Part shown: one piece after another, positions 11,706 to 24,489 of the stretch | How positions within the stretch are numbered: position 1 is the stretch's first letter | Layout: each line of letters starts with the position of its first letter | Assembly: GCF_002288925.2 (NCBI RefSeq) | Contig: NW_022098045.1 | Span: forward strand, 7,503,042-7,567,041 | From: Delphinapterus leucas | Taxonomy: Eukaryota; Chordata; Mammalia; Artiodactyla; Monodontidae | Direction of reading: 5' to 3' | Length of the DNA: 64,000 nucleotides | Made by a program: the position numbers and the translations under genes | Notes under the pieces: model-generated | Databases searched by the model: none | The model's input: only the letters and a program-made list of their open reading frames with translations | What the model was told of the DNA's origin: nothing

Positions 11706-13776
11706 GAAAAAATACTAACCTAGATGGATGCCTGGACAATATATATAATCTGGGACTGCCCCAGGAAAATAGAAGCGTATGGCCTTCTAAAGGATAAGAC
11801 ATCTTGCTTCAGACAAAAATTTAATTGTGGAGAAAAATAAATAAAAGCATAAGGAATTTATAATTGGAATAAAAATTCTGGAAAATTTTAAAAGCTTGAA
11901 AGAGGTGAAATATACTTAAAATTATTGCTTTTTGGGCAAAAATCTGCTACTAAATTATCATCTGTTCTCTCAAAATAAAGTGAAAAATTAAATTTATGTG
12001 AAATTCACAGTTGAAAATACTTTATTTCTTGTAAGACAACAATTTCTATTAAAAGCCAAGTCTTTCATCTGTGATTAAAAGCAAATTTCTGGAGTTTCTG
12101 GAAATCAGAGCAAAAAGAAAGGATAATAAATATTTCTACTTATGAATTCATAGTTTATTCCTGAAAAGTATTCAATTTCTAAATTAAATATTTGGAATAA
12201 TAAAGAAGGAAATCTTTTAAGACATAAGTTTTTAATGAGATCAGTGTGTCCTCAGCTTATTTGGTAATATGTAATGAAACAAGCAACTGATCCTGCAATA
12301 AAATAATAGCTGTCACGTAAAACTGTCAGTTAAATTGATATTTTTTAGTTTTATTGATTTGTTATCACATATGTCAGTCCACCTTATACATTATAAGATG
12401 CATCTTCAGGAAATATATGTGCATAAATTCATCTGCCTAAAATGAAGGATTTAGCTTACAATGACATCACCAAATCAGTGGAAAATTTAATGGAATTAAA
12501 GCAAATATTAAGAAGGAAAATGAGTGAGAATTATATATACTTAGTCATTTACATCTTTTGAATTTAGTAGTGATAAAGATTTGTAATGAAAGAAGTCTGA
12601 CTGAAACCATTGTTATATAAGTCACTAGTCAAGTATTTCTGGAAAAATGCTCAGGTTTACAACATACGCAGGTAGAGCAAAAGCATTGACTGCAGGAGCC
12701 TTCACTTGTCTAAAAGACATTGTACCCATTATGCATTATTGGTGGAGGTGGAGGAGATCCCAGAGTTGAGCAGTTGTATTGAAAGCTCCTCAAACACTCA
12801 GATGGCCAGGGAATCAAGGGGTATATGGGTACTGATTTCCAAATTTTAATTTATCTCAGTTTAAAATTTCTTTATAGTAAAGAAACTGTTATAGGAAATC
12901 TTTGAAAAAATATTTAAGTAAAGTAATATGCTTGTCCTTTGTGTTCAAAAGTGTCTTGCTTGGAAATCTGAAAAACAACTTTCTTGCTTGGCATCTGGAA
13001 GAACAAATGACAACTTCAAAACTGTTTTTCCTTCTGAAAAGAAAAATTCTGAAAAATAGATAACAGATTAAAGAGTAATTTTAAATCCATTTTATCAGAA
13101 TAACAAGACTGTTCTTATATTTAAAATTTATTCTACTAATTTAATTTATATACAATGCATTTTGGAACCACCATTTAATTGGGAAAAATGATTTTTGGGT
13201 AAGTATGTATCCAAGAATTTTAGTTTTAAAATGACTTAATACAGTCCTATAAACTTAATTTTATCTTACTTATGAGTATCTTAAGTTCATCAAAGCTACT
13301 TAATCATCTCAGTACTGTGTTCATACTACATTGCTTTCAAAGTCATACTCCTTTAACCCCTAAGTTATTATATATTGCTTAGATTTGGCTAATCACTCAC
13401 CTCACCTTTGTTCCAACCCTGCTTCATTGCATTTGTACTATAAAGTATGGGACTAAAGTCAAGGTTTCTTATGCTCTTAGACTCCTTAGAATGCTAACAT
13501 CTGTTATTTTTGTTTGGACTTTGAAACTGATAGCATTTTTGTTTAATTTCAGAACCTATTATTTCAAAGAAAAGTTTTATGTTTTAAATCCTTTTCTCCA
13601 TTAATTAGATTATCCTCAATCATTTAAAAAAATAGCTACAGGTCCATCATACCTTTCCTGAAATGAAAACATATACGAATTATTTTGATATGTACTTGGT
13701 GCTTTTTAAATCTCTAGAGGTATCATCTCTCACCCTTGCTTAAAATGGATAGATTGATTGATTTGGATTTTGTTTC
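11706..13776. other. Intergenic DNA, no recognised feature
   Basis: About 2 kb of AT-rich sequence without a recognised repeat family and without an open frame worth reporting. Confidence 0.5.
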
Positions 13777-13788
13777 TCTGATTTATTT
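13777..13788. repeat. Candidate target-site duplication, left copy
   Basis: TCTGATTTATTT, matched by TCTGATTTCTTT at 14446-14457 (11 of 12). The pair brackets a 5'-truncated L1. Confidence 0.6.
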
Positions 13789-14445
13789 TATTTTATGTTA
13801 AAAAATGTTTATTGGAGAATAGTTGACTTACAATGATGTGTTAGTTTCAGGTATACAGCAAAGTGAATCATATATATATATCTCCATTCCTCCCAGACTC
13901 TCCTCCCACACAGGTCATTACAGAATATTGAGTAGAGTTCCCTGTGCTATACTGTAGATCCTTATTAGTTATCTATTTTATACACAATAGTGTGCATATG
14001 CCAATCCCAGTCTCCTAATTAATCACTGTCCCACATTTCCCCTTTGGTAACCATAAGTTTGATTTCGAGATCTGTGAGTCTTGTTTCTTTTTGTAAATAA
14101 GTTCATTTGTATCATTTTTTATTAGATTCCACCTATGAGTGATATCATATTATATTTGTCTTTCTCTGTGTGACTTATTTTACTTAGTATGATAATCTCT
14201 AAGTCCATCCCTGTTGCTGCAAATGGCATTATTTCATTCTTTTTTATGGCTGAGTAATATTCCATTGTATGTATATACCACATCTTCTTTATCCATTCCT
14301 CTATTGATGGACATTAAGTTGCTTCCATGTCTCAGCTATTGTAAATAGTTGCAACAAACATTGGGGTGCATGTATCTTTTCAAATTATGGTTTTCTCTGA
14401 ATATATGCCCAGGAGTGGGATTGCTGGATCATACGGTAGTTCTTT
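13789..14445 (-). mobile_element. 5'-truncated L1, 3' end
   Basis: Older artiodactyl-type L1 3' end read on the minus strand: its TTTATT/AATAAA end is near 13808, followed by the 3' UTR, the ORF2 stop region (TTAGATTCCACC near 14125) and the last part of ORF2 up to about 14440, where homology stops abruptly. It is flanked by a candidate 12-bp target-site duplication. Coding capacity is absent. Confidence 0.9.
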
Positions 14446-14457
14446 TCTGATTTCTTT
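14446..14457. repeat. Candidate target-site duplication, right copy
   Basis: Partner of 13777-13788 (TCTGATTTCTTT, one mismatch), at the 5' truncation point of the minus-strand L1. Confidence 0.6.
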
Positions 14458-14651
14458 ACAACTCTCTCATTCTCCACCAAAATTATCAACCACTTCATGG
14501 TATGGAGAGTGGTCACTCTCTTCAAAAGTTTTGTAAAATGAGAAACTGGCTCTTTATAAAGAAGTTTGTTGTGGGATCTCCTGGAATGACATCTCTACTA
14601 CAATAACACCTGAAAAGTTTTATATCCCAGTACCTATAAGAGTACCTGTTG

Positions 14652-14863
14652 GGGCTTCCCTGGTGGCGCAGTGGTTGAGAGTCTGCCTGCCGATGCAGGG
14701 GACACGGGTTTGTGCCCCGGTCCGGGAAGATCCCACATGCCGCCCATCGGCTAGGCCCGTGAGCCATGGCCGCTGAGCCTGCGCGTCCGGAGCCTGTGCT
14801 ACGCAACGGGAGAGGCCACAACAGTGAGAGACCCGCGTACCACAAAAAAAAAAAAAAAAAAGA
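14652..14863 (+). mobile_element. CHR-type tRNA-derived SINE, copy 2
   Basis: Same family as copy 1, with GGGCTTCCCTGGTGGCGCAG at the head, box B-like GGTTTGTGCCCC and an A-rich tail near 14843-14861. Flanking duplication: AAGAGTACCTGTTG (14638-14651) and AAGAGCACCTGTTG (14864-14877), one mismatch in 14. The minus-strand frames crossing it (14522-14926, 14620-14916) and 14766-15116 (+) are spurious. Confidence 0.96.
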
Positions 14864-14877
14864 AAGAGCACCTGTTG

Positions 14878-16179
14878 ACAGAAGACATTCATTGTTTGTG
14901 GAACAAAATGTACCACTCAAATGCAAATTTCTGATTGGTCATTGCCCTTGTAATGCCACTCTCATTCTTAACCACATTCTTAATCTAATTTCTATAAGTT
15001 TATTCTCCTACATTTCTCTTTCAGTTTTCTGGATGAACTTATTTTGTCATCAAGTGGCAATTTTAGTAACATTATCTGGTGTTTGGCCAACAGAGGGAAC
15101 TTTCGTGTATATCTAGTCTTATCCAAGTGTTCAGATACCAGTTTCTGAAACTTTAATAATTCTATGAAGGTAGTAGCTACATAGATAGATATTTATTCTA
15201 TATTTTTATTTAAAAGAAAATTATTCTCCATATCCTGAGTTATAAAACTCTTTGATGAAAAAATGTCAAAAGATTTATTTGACTACCCTAGTACTTAAAT
15301 GGGTTGCCAGCTTGGTAACTAGGAGAATTTACTCTTTATAATTTAGCTCAAGAAAGAGCATGCTTTCAATGCATGCTCTCATGCCCTCAAAGTATCCTGT
15401 CAAAAGACCTTGCTGAAATTAATGGCTTAGAACTGATGCTAAGCTTTCAAGGATGCTGCAGTGATTTATTGAGTGGTGCCAGTCTCTGTCTTCGTAGGGT
15501 GGAGAGCACTTGTCTTCATGTAACAGGGCTAATATTACTTCAAGCTGTTGTCAGTTGACTTGGTAAAATTGCTTAGATACACTCCCCATGCAGTTAGCTG
15601 GGGATGATTACCCTTAAGTATTCACAGAGCAGAAGCCCTGGGGAAACACTAATTAGCCACCTGCAAGGAAAAGGTTCCTGCCACACAAACAATCTCCTGA
15701 AGTCTCTGGGCTGTAATGAGGACCAAGCCCCAGTGACAAGGCCTTCTCTGTGCTGTGCTACCGCATCAAGGTTCAGCAGTTTTCAAGGAGAAAGTGACTG
15801 GAGTCAGGCCTGGGACTGCACGGAGTCTACTAATCACCACACAGAGACTTCGGGTGCTTTGAAGACCCAGGAGGGAATCCGCTCGTATGAGCTGGAGGAG
15901 ACACTGGCATAAGTTGTTGATGAGTCAGGGAGGAGGAAATCTGCTTAAATATTTATAGATTTAGGGTATACTGAGATCCCTTTGGTCTTTGCATAATTAA
16001 TACCTTGGTCCCTTTCTTTTAATTAAAAACAAACAAACAAAGAAACAAAAAGTATAGCTTCACCCAACCTGGCTGGTTACTTTCCTAATGTCTGTTTATA
16101 GCTTCCCTCTTCTTTCTCTTCCATTAGCAGAGCAGTGATCAGTTTCACAATAGAGAAAGAATGGATGGCTTGAGGGGTT
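14878..16179. other. Intergenic DNA, no recognised feature
   Basis: No recognised repeat. It contains a perfect short inverted repeat at 15355-15379 (listed separately). An open frame at 15604-15912 (102 codons, +) has no recognisable domain. Confidence 0.5.
15355..15379. repeat. Perfect 9-bp inverted repeat with 7-nt loop
   Basis: AGAGCATGC (15355-15363) and its exact reverse complement GCATGCTCT (15371-15379) surround a 7-base loop. It could form a small hairpin, but no T-run or gene context suggests a function. Confidence 0.6.
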
Positions 16180-16219
16180 TGTGTGTGTGTGTGCGTGTGT
16201 GTGTGTGTGTGTGTGTGAT
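16180..16219. repeat. (TG)n microsatellite
   Basis: TG dinucleotide run with one TGCG interruption. The open frames on both strands here (16096-16326 and 16161-16427) are produced by the repeat. Confidence 0.95.
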
Positions 16220-18144
16220 GTGTAGGTCCATTTGTTTGTGGCTTTACAGCAGGAATGTGACTGGATCTGTATCAGAGATAGGTACAGTTTATCAGGTCTC
16301 CATGATGGAGAACTCTGGGGATTCAAAAGTTAATGGAAGCAGAACAGATAACCCTCCCTTGCTCCCTAATAGTCTCATAAAACGTAGGAGAAAGAGGAAA
16401 CATATGCATTCTGAAAATGTTTGCTAGAGGAGAATTGAGACTTGATCAATCTCTCAATTCTTGACAGTGGAAGAAAGCAGTAGGGGCTTCCTCTGGCTAA
16501 AGATTGAAACAATGAAGTTGAGAAGCATGAAGAAGGACCGTGAATACCCACTAACGTCTAAAATAAACTTGGATCCTTGATTTATAGTAAGCAAAGGGAA
16601 ACGTTCACTTCTACATGGGAAAACAATGATTGCCAACTATTTGGAATGTAGTGGAATTCTTCTATTGATAGCAATTTCTAACTTGGGCTTTTGTTGGCAC
16701 TACAGCAAATATGACTCAATTGTTAATTTCATCTCAAAGGCCCAGAGAAGGCCAGGAAGTTTTGCATATGAGAACTAAATATGAGGATTTTTTTATTGTA
16801 CCACAAATTTTGGAGATTATATATAATCTCCACTAAGAAAATTGGGAATAAATGTATTTGGGGTAAAATGCTAGAAGTGTCTGTGTTATCCATGTGGTAT
16901 TGGTATATTTAAAGGATTTTGCTTATAGTACTACAATTTAAAGGGAAGATAAAACAAAAGCAAAATAGCATAGGCACAAAATGAAAGTACTGAGTTTTTT
17001 GCTAATGAGAAGTAAAGGAGAGAAAATGATTTTTAGATAAGATATTTACCTATATTGAAGATATATTTTGGTAAATAAAATCCTTATTAGTAAAATGACT
17101 AAAGTTTAGCAGGTATCCTTTGTTGTAGCTTTGCAGAAAATCAGATTCCTGAGTGAAAATTTATGCAAAGAATGTGGGATAAATTCCCATAATGCCAAAT
17201 TTTCTTAGGACACCTTGCTCGCAACTACATGTTTTGGTTGTGCTATCCTGATTTTTTAAATTTTATATAATGGAAATATCTTTCAAGGGTGAAATATTTT
17301 GTTCTAATTTTATGACATATATTTTACAATAATAAAGTCAAACCAATTTTACTTAGAGCCTTAAAATCTGATTTTATCACCCTTCTGCAAAATATAGTTT
17401 GAAAGATGTTCTTCAGGGCACTTTTAAAGAAAAATGGCACTGCATGGAGTTAAACAGGCAAGGAAGACTTTATTGAAGACAATTGCAATAGGGGTCGAAA
17501 ATATCTCAAAAAGAGAGAGATTGAACTCAACTCCTTTGAAACAAAAGGCAAAAATGTTTGTAAGCATGGGGTAAGCTAATGGAAAAGTCCAGGAGGCTAT
17601 TAGGGGGAGGTTAGTCAAAGTGATTAGGCCATCCATGTTTGCTAATTAGTGCTTATGAGTCCCTGCTCTCCCAGAGACTGACAGATAGGAGCCCTATCTT
17701 TCTTTATGATTGCATTTCAAAGGGATGGCCACAAGTTCTTGAGACATTCTTGGATTGGAAAACTGGCAAGAGGCTGGGAGAAGATCTGCACCTAAAAGGC
17801 CAAGAAAAAGAATTTACAATGACAAGTTGTAAATAAATGCTCTAAGAAAAGAGGCCAGGGACCCGTAGTCAGGAAGAAACCAGTCTGGACTTTAGTCAAG
17901 CCACTGGGAAATTAAGGCCATTTTTTGTATCAGTGCTGATATATCACAGTATCAACAAACATAAATGTAATTTATTTTCTCCAAAACAGCCTCAAGATCA
18001 TGAAAGTTTTCATTTTTCAATTCTCATAATCCCTATGTAATATGGAACAAATAAAAGTTGACTTGAAATATACAGAGAAATAACTTCTGAGAAATCTATC
18101 AAATACAAATTTTAGAAGTTAGTCATAAGATAATCATAAATTAT
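16220..18144. other. Intergenic DNA, no recognised feature
   Basis: About 1.9 kb of AT-rich sequence without a recognised repeat or a convincing gene. Confidence 0.5.
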
Positions 18145-18345
18145 AAATAAAATAATTATTACCAATTTATATTGAGATATGACCTCATGCCAGGCCGTGT
18201 GCTAAATTCTTTTCATATATTACCTCATTTTATCCTCATACTGATCCATTAGTTGGGTATATGACTATCACCATCTTGCAGATGAGGAGAATAATATTCC
18301 CAGAGGTTGTGACTTCCTTTGAGTCCCACAGGTAATGAGTGAAGA
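18145..18345 (+). mobile_element. MIR SINE
   Basis: Order of MIR landmarks: ATGCCAGGCCGTGTGCTAAA, TTACCTCATTTTATCCTCAT, then a GATGAGGAGAATAATATTCC stretch and a GGTTGTGACTTCC core. Confidence 0.8.
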
Positions 18346-18810
18346 GTGAAAGTTGATTTTGGACTTTTCACCAGAACATGTGACCAGATGTATTTTGTAT
18401 GAAACATGAATATACACTTTTAATCTACTTTTCTTGCAACTGTTAACTCAGCCTGTGAAAAGCCTACTTTTTGCATCTAATGTAGATCTATGGACATTGC
18501 AACAAAACTCTGTGGATTTATGAAAATAGTTTGAAAGGCCCTACAGTGGGTGCTGAGGAATACTGGCTAATGCTTCCGGAAGACTTTAAATAGATGTGCA
18601 TCCCTGGTGTGACTTAGGTGGATTCTTAACATGAATCAAAGGGAGAAGGACTCTGAATACATTTCCTTCCAAACTCGGGATTCAATAAAGCCACTAAACC
18701 CTGGTTTTCATTTTAGCTGTTAAGTGGAAGTAGCTACATTGCTAACTTAGCTCTAACAATAAGCTTTCATTTCCAATGTTTTGTTCACTTTTTATATCAA
18801 AATTGCTAAA

Positions 18811-18834
18811 AGTTAAAAGTACAGTTAAAAGTAC
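18811..18834. repeat. Two tandem 12-bp copies next to L1 3' end
   Basis: AGTTAAAAGTAC occurs twice back to back (18811-18822 and 18823-18834), 5 bases before the poly-T that ends the large minus-strand L1. It may be chance or a trace of the insertion event. Confidence 0.75.
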
Positions 18835-18848
18835 TGCTTCTTTTTTTT

Positions 18849-19218
18849 AAAACATCTTTATTGGAGTATAATTACTTTAAAATGGTGTGTTCGTTTCTGC
18901 TTTATAACAAAGTGAATCAGTTATATATATACATATGTCCCCATATCTCTTCCCTCTTGCATCTCTCTCCCTCCCACCCTCCCTATCCCACCCCTCTAGG
19001 TGGTCACAAAGCACTGAGCTGATCTCCCTGTGCTATGCGGCTGCTTCCCACTAGTTAACTATTTTACATTACGCAGTGTATATATGTCCATGTCACTCTC
19101 TCGCTTTGTTCCAGCTTACCCTTCCCCCTCCCCGTATCCTCAAGGCCATTTTCTAGGAGGTCTGTGTCTTTATTCCCATCTTGCCCCTAGGTTCTTCATG
19201 AACATTTTTTTTTTTTTT
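18849..19218 (-). other. L1 3' UTR
   Basis: 3' untranslated region, with AATAAA at 18857-18862 (complement). It includes a G-rich segment on the element's sense strand (C-rich at 18955-19005), typical of L1 3' UTRs. Directly after the ORF2 stop the sense strand carries an A-run (T at 19205-19220) that is much longer than the six As at the same place in the L1 at 1-3608. Confidence 0.85.
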
Positions 19219-22200
19219 TTAGATTCCATATATATGTGTTAGCATACGGTATTTGTCTTTCTCTTTCTGACGTACTTCACTCTGTATGACAGACTCTAGG
19301 TCCATCCACCTCATTACAAATAGCTCAATTTCATTTCTTTTTATGGCTGAGTAATATTCCATTGTATATATGTGTCACATCTTCTTTATCCATTCATCCG
19401 ATGATGGACACTTAGGTTGTTTCCATCTCCTGGCTATTGTAAATAGAGCTGCAATGAACATTTTGGTACATGACTCTTTTTGAATTATGGTTTTCTCAGG
19501 GTATATGCCCAGTAGTGGGATTGCTAGGTCATATGGTAGTTCTATTATTAGTTTAAGGAACCTCCTTACTGTTCTCCATAGTGGCTGTATCAATTTACAT
19601 TCCCACCGACAGTGCAAGAGGGTTCCCTTTTCTCCACACCCTCTCCAGCAATTATTGTTTGTAGATTTTTTAATGATGACCATTCTGAGTGGTGGGAGAT
19701 GATATCTCACTGTAGTTTTGATTTGCATTTCTCTAATGATTAATGATGCTGACCATTCTTTCATGTGTTTGTTGGCAGTCTGTATATCTTCTTTGGAGAA
19801 ATGTATATTAGGTCTTCAGCCCATTTTTGGATTGGGTTGGTTGTTTTTATGATATTGAGCTGCTTGTACATTTTGGAGATTAATCCTTTGTCAGGTGCTT
19901 CATTTACAAACATTTTCTCCCATTCTGAGGGTTGTCTTCTCGTCTTGTTTATGGTTCCCTTTGATGTGCAAAAGCTTTTAAGTTTCATTAGGTCCCACTT
20001 GTTTATTTTTGTTTTTATTTCCATTTCTCTAGGAGGTGGGTCAAAAAGGATCTTGCTGTGATTTATGTCATAGAGTGTTCTGCCTATGTTTTCCTCTAAG
20101 AGTTTGATAGTATCTGGCCTTACATTTAGGTCTTTAATCCATTTGGAGTTTATTTTTGTGTATGGTGTTAGGGAGGGTTCTAATTTCATTCTATTACATG
20201 TACCTGTCCAGTTTTCCCAGCACCACTTATTGAAGAGGCTGTCTTTTCTCCACTGTATATTTTTGCCTCCATTATCAAACATAAGGTGACCATATGTGCA
20301 TAGGTTTATCTGTGGGCTTTCTATCCTGTTCCATTGATCTATCTTTCTGTTTTTGTGCCAGTACCATACTGTCTTGATTACTATAGCTTTGTAGTATAGT
20401 CTGAAGTCAGGGAGCTGGATTCCTCCAGCTCCGTTTTTGGTTCTCAAGATTGCTTTGGCTATTCGGGGTCTTTTGTGTTTCCATACGAATTGTGAATTTT
20501 TTGGTTCTAGTTCTGTGAAAAATGCCAGTGGTAGTTTGAAAGGGAATGCACTGAATCTGTAGATTGCTTTGCGTAGTAAAGTCATTTTCACTATGCTGAT
20601 TCTTCCAATCCAAGAACATGGTATATTTCTCCATCTATTTGTATCATGTTTAATTTCTTTCATCAGTGTCTTATAACTTTCTGCATACAGATCTTTTGTC
20701 TCCTTAGGTAGGTTTATTCCTAGATATTTTATTCTTTTTGTTGCAATGGTAAATGGGAGTGTTTATTTCAGTTTCAGATTTTTCATCATTAATGTGTAGG
20801 AATGCCAGAGATTTCTGTGCATTAATGTTATATTCTGCCACTTTACCAAATTCATTGATTAGCTCTAATAATATTCTGATAGCATCTTTACTATTCTCTA
20901 TGTATAATATCATATCATCTGCAAAGAGTGACAGCTTTACTTCTTCTTATACGATTTGGATTCCTTTTGTTTATTTTTCTTCTCTGATTGCCATGGCTAA
21001 AACTTCCAAAACTATGTTGAATAATAGTGGTGAGAGTGGGCAACTGTGTCTTATTCCTGATCTTCGTGGAAATGATTTCAGTTTTTCACCATTGAGGACA
21101 ATGTTGGCTGTGGGTTTGTCATATATGGTCTTTATTATGTTGAGGAATGTTCTCTCTATGCCAACTTTCTGGAGGGTTTTTATCATAAATGGTGTTGAAT
21201 TTTGTCGAAAGCTTCCTCTGCATCTATTGAGATGATCATATGGTTCTTCTCCTTCAATTTGTTAATATGGTGTATCACATTGATTGATTTGCGTATATTG
21301 AAGAATCCTTGCATTCCTACTTGATCATGGTGTATGATCCTTTTAATGTGCTGTTGGATTCTGTTTGCTAGTATTTTGTTGAGGATTTTTGCATCTATGT
21401 GTATCAGTGATATTGGCCTATAGTCTTCTTTCTTTGTGACATCTTTGTCTGGTTTTGGTATCAGTGTCATGGTGGCCTCATACAATGAGTTTGGGAGTGT
21501 TCCTCCCTCTGCTATATTTTGGAAGAGTTTGAGAAGCATAATTGTTAGCTCTTCTCTAAATGTTTCACAGAATTCACCTGTGAAGCCATCTGGTCCTGAG
21601 CTTTTTTTGTTGGAAGATTTTTAATCACAGTTTCAATTTCAGTGCTTGTGATTGGGCTGTTCATATTTTCTCTTTCTTCCTGGTTCTGTCTTGGAAGGTT
21701 GTGCATTTCTAAGAATTTTTCCATTTCTTCCAGGTTGTCCATTTTATTGGCATAGAGTTGCTTGTAGTAATCTCTCATGATCCTTTGTATTTCTGCAGTG
21801 TCAGTTGTTACTTCTCCTTTCTCATTTCTAATTCTATTGATTTGAGTCTTCTCCCTTTTTTTCTTGATGAGTCTGGCTAATGGTTTATCAATTTTGTTTA
21901 TCTTCTCAAAGAACCAGATTTTAGTTTTAGTGATCTTTGCTATCGTTTTGTTCATTTCTTTTTCATTTATTTCTGATCTGATCTTTATGATTTATTTCCT
22001 TCTGCTAACTTTGGGTTTTTTTTGTTCTTCTTTCTCTAATTACTTTAGGTGCAAGGTTAGGTTGTTTATTTGAGATGTTTCCTGTTTATTAAGGTAGGAT
22101 TGTATTGCTATAAACTTCCCTCTTAGATCTGCTTTTTCTGCATCCCATAGGTTTTGGGTCGTCGTGTCTCCATTGTCATTTTTTTCTAGGTATTTTTTGA

Positions 22201-22999
22201 TTTCCTCTTTGATTTCTTCAGTAATCACTTCATTATTAAATAGTGTATTGTTTAGCCTCCGTGTGTTTGTATTTTTTACAGATCTATTTCTGTAATTGAT
22301 ATCTAGTCTCATAGCGTTGTGGTCGGAAAAGATACTTGATATGATTTCAATTTCTTAAATTTACCAAGGTTTGATTTGTGACCCAAGATATGATCTATCC
22401 TGGAGAATGTTCCATGAGCACTTGAGAAGAAAGTGTATTCTTTTGTTTTTGGATGGAATGTCCTATAAATATCAATTAAGTCCTTCTTGTTTAATGTATC
22501 ATTTAAAGCTTGTGTTTCCTTATTTATTTCCATTTTGGATGATCTGTCCACTGGTGAAAGTGGGGTGTTAAAGTCCCCCACTATGAATGTGTTACTGTCG
22601 ATATCCCCTTTTATGGCTGTTAGTATTTGCCTTATGTATTGAGGTGCTCCTATGTTGGGTGCATAAATATTTCAATTGTTATATCTTCTTGGATCGATCC
22701 CTTGATCATTATGTAGTGTCCTTCTTTGTCTCTTGTAATAGTCTTTATTTTAAACTCTATTTTGTCTGATATGCGAATTGCTACTCCATCTTTCTTCTGA
22801 TTTCCATTTGCATGGAATATCTTTTTCCACTCTTCACTTTCAGTTTGTATGTGTCCCTAGGTTTGAAGTTGGTCTCTTCTAGACAGCATATATATGGGTC
22901 TTGTTTTTGTATCCATTCCGCCAATGTGTGTCTTTTGGTGGGAGCATTTAATCGATTTTCACTTAAGGTAGTTGTCAATATGTATGTTCCTATTACCAT
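19219..22999 (-). pseudogene. L1 ORF2 pseudogene (endonuclease/reverse transcriptase)
   Basis: Start ATG at 22999 (MVIGTYILTTTLSENRLNAP, matching the usual L1 ORF2 N-terminus); canonical stop TAA at 19219-19221. The span is 3781 bp, not a multiple of three, so there is a net frameshift. The first frame ends at 22781 after a shift near 22845. The endonuclease segment 22309-22581 keeps GDFNTPLS and SAHGTFSRIDHILGHKS, which carry catalytic aspartate and histidine residues of the APE-like fold. RT pieces: 21545-21955, 21183-21539 ([16 protein letters not shown]), 20971-21186, then FADD intact at 20914-20925. A nonsense TAA lies at 20947-20949, just upstream of FADD. The largest continuous piece is 19761-20663 (300 codons). 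The cysteine-rich C-terminus ([20 protein letters not shown]) is in 19375-19764. Non-functional. Confidence 0.95.
20914..20925 (-). other. Intact FADD catalytic box of L1 reverse transcriptase
   Basis: Reads F-A-D-D on the minus strand, followed by MILYIEN. Both aspartates that bind catalytic metal in L1 RT are kept, in contrast to the FAGH version at 1540-1551. Confidence 0.93.
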
Positions 23000-23057
23000 T
23001 TTCTTAATTGTTTTGGGTTTGTTATTGTAGGTCTTTCCCTTCTCTTGTGTTTCTTGC

Positions 23058-23950
23058 CTAGAGAAGCTCCTGTAGCATTTGTTGTAAAGCTGGTTTGGGG
23101 GTGCTGAACTCTCTCAGCTTTTCCTTGTATGTAAAGTTTTTAATTTCTTCATCAAATCTGAATGAGATCCTTGCTGGGTAGAGTAATCTTGGTTGTAGGT
23201 TTTTCTCCTTCATCACTTTAAATATGTCCTGCCACTCCCTTCTGGCTTGCAGAGTTTCTGCTGAAAGATCAGCTGTTAACCTTATGGGGATTCCCTTGTG
23301 TGTTATTTGTTGTTTTTCCCTTGCTGCTTTTAATATGTTTTCTTTGTATTTTATTTTTAATAGTTTGATTAATATGTGTCTTGGCGTATTTCTCCTTGGA
23401 TTTTTCCTGTATGGGAATCTCTGTGCTTACTGGTCTTCATTAACTATTTCCTTTCTATATTAGGGAAGTTTTCAACTATAATCTCTTCAAATATTTTCTC
23501 AGTCCCTTTCTTTTTCTCTTCTTCTTCTGGAACCCCTACAATTCGAAATTTGGTGGGTTTAATGTTGTTCCAGAGGTCTCTGAGACTGTCCTCAGTTCTT
23601 TTCATTCTTTTTTCTTTATTCTGCTCTGCAGTAGTTATTTCCAATATTTTATCTTCCAGGTCACTTATCCGTTCTTCTGCCTCAGTTATTCTGCTATTGA
23701 TCCCTTCTAGAGTATTTTTAGTTTCATTTATTGTGTTGTTCATCACCTCTTGTTTCATCTTTAGTTCTTTTAGATCCTTGTTAAATGTTTCTTGCATTTT
23801 CTCTATTCTATTTCCAAGATTTTGGATCATCTTTACTATCATTATTCTGAATTCTTTTTCAGGTAGACTGCCTCTTTCCTCTTCATTTGTTAGGTCTGGT
23901 AGGTTTTTACCTTGCTTCTTCATATGCTGTGTGTTTTTCTGTCTTCTCAT
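23058..23950 (-). pseudogene. L1 ORF1 pseudogene (RNA-binding coiled-coil protein)
   Basis: Starts at ATG 23950 (MRRQKNTQHMKKQ) and ends at the canonical TAG 23058-23060. The first 168 codons are open: a basic N-terminus, a long coiled coil (about residues 40-130, with heptad-like runs such as ISDLEDKILEITTAEQNKEK) and the beginning of the RRM domain (FRIVGVPEEEEKKK). A single-base deletion in an A-run (complement of 23452-23454) shifts the frame into TAG at 23444-23446. In the original frame a further nonsense TAA lies at 23427-23429. Past these two lesions the remaining about 120 codons of RRM and C-terminal domain are open to the canonical stop. The span is 893 bp, one base short of 298 codons, which agrees with the single deletion. 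In the element, ORF1 would coat L1 RNA. Confidence 0.94.
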
Positions 23951-24489
23951 TTTGCTTATCTTACTATGTTTGGGGTCTCCTTTTCACAGCCTGCACATTC
24001 GTAGTTCCCGTTGTTTTTCATGTCTGTCCCCAGTGGCTAAGGTTGGTTTAGTGGGTTGTGTAGGATTCCTGGTGGAGGGGACTAGTGTGTGTGTTCTGGT
24101 GGATGAGGCTGGATCTTGTGTTTCTGGTGGGCAGGTCCACGTCTGGTGGTGTGTTTTGGGGTGTCTGTGGCTTTATTATGATTTCAGGCAGCCTCTGTGC
24201 TAATGGGTGGTGTTGTGTTCCTGTCTTGCTAGTTGTTTAGCATTGGGTGTCCAGCACTGTAGCTTGATGGTTATTGAGTGAAGCTGGGTCTTGGTTTTGA
24301 GATGGAGATCTCTGGGAGATTTTTGCCATTTGATATTACTTGGAGCTGGGAGGCCTCTTGTGGACCAGTGTCCTGAAGTTGGCTCTCCCACCTCAGAGCC
24401 ACAGCACTGACTCCTGGGTGGAGCACCAAGAGCCTTTCATCCACATGGCTCAGAATAAAAGGGAGAAAAAGTAGAAAGAAAAGAGAGAA

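Noticed and set aside
15604..15912. 102-codon + frame as a possible small gene
   Set aside because: No recognisable domain, no splice or promoter context, and normal chance length for 64 kb read in six frames.
16096..16427. Frames with His-Thr or Val-Cys repeats
   Set aside because: Translation of the TG microsatellite.
20753..21235. 160-codon + frame
   Set aside because: Antisense shadow of the L1 reverse-transcriptase region.
23376..24203. 275-codon + frame with many Ser, Phe and Leu that looks like a membrane protein
   Set aside because: It is the antisense of L1 ORF1 and the adjoining 5' UTR, where the purine-rich sense strand gives hydrophobic codons on the other strand.
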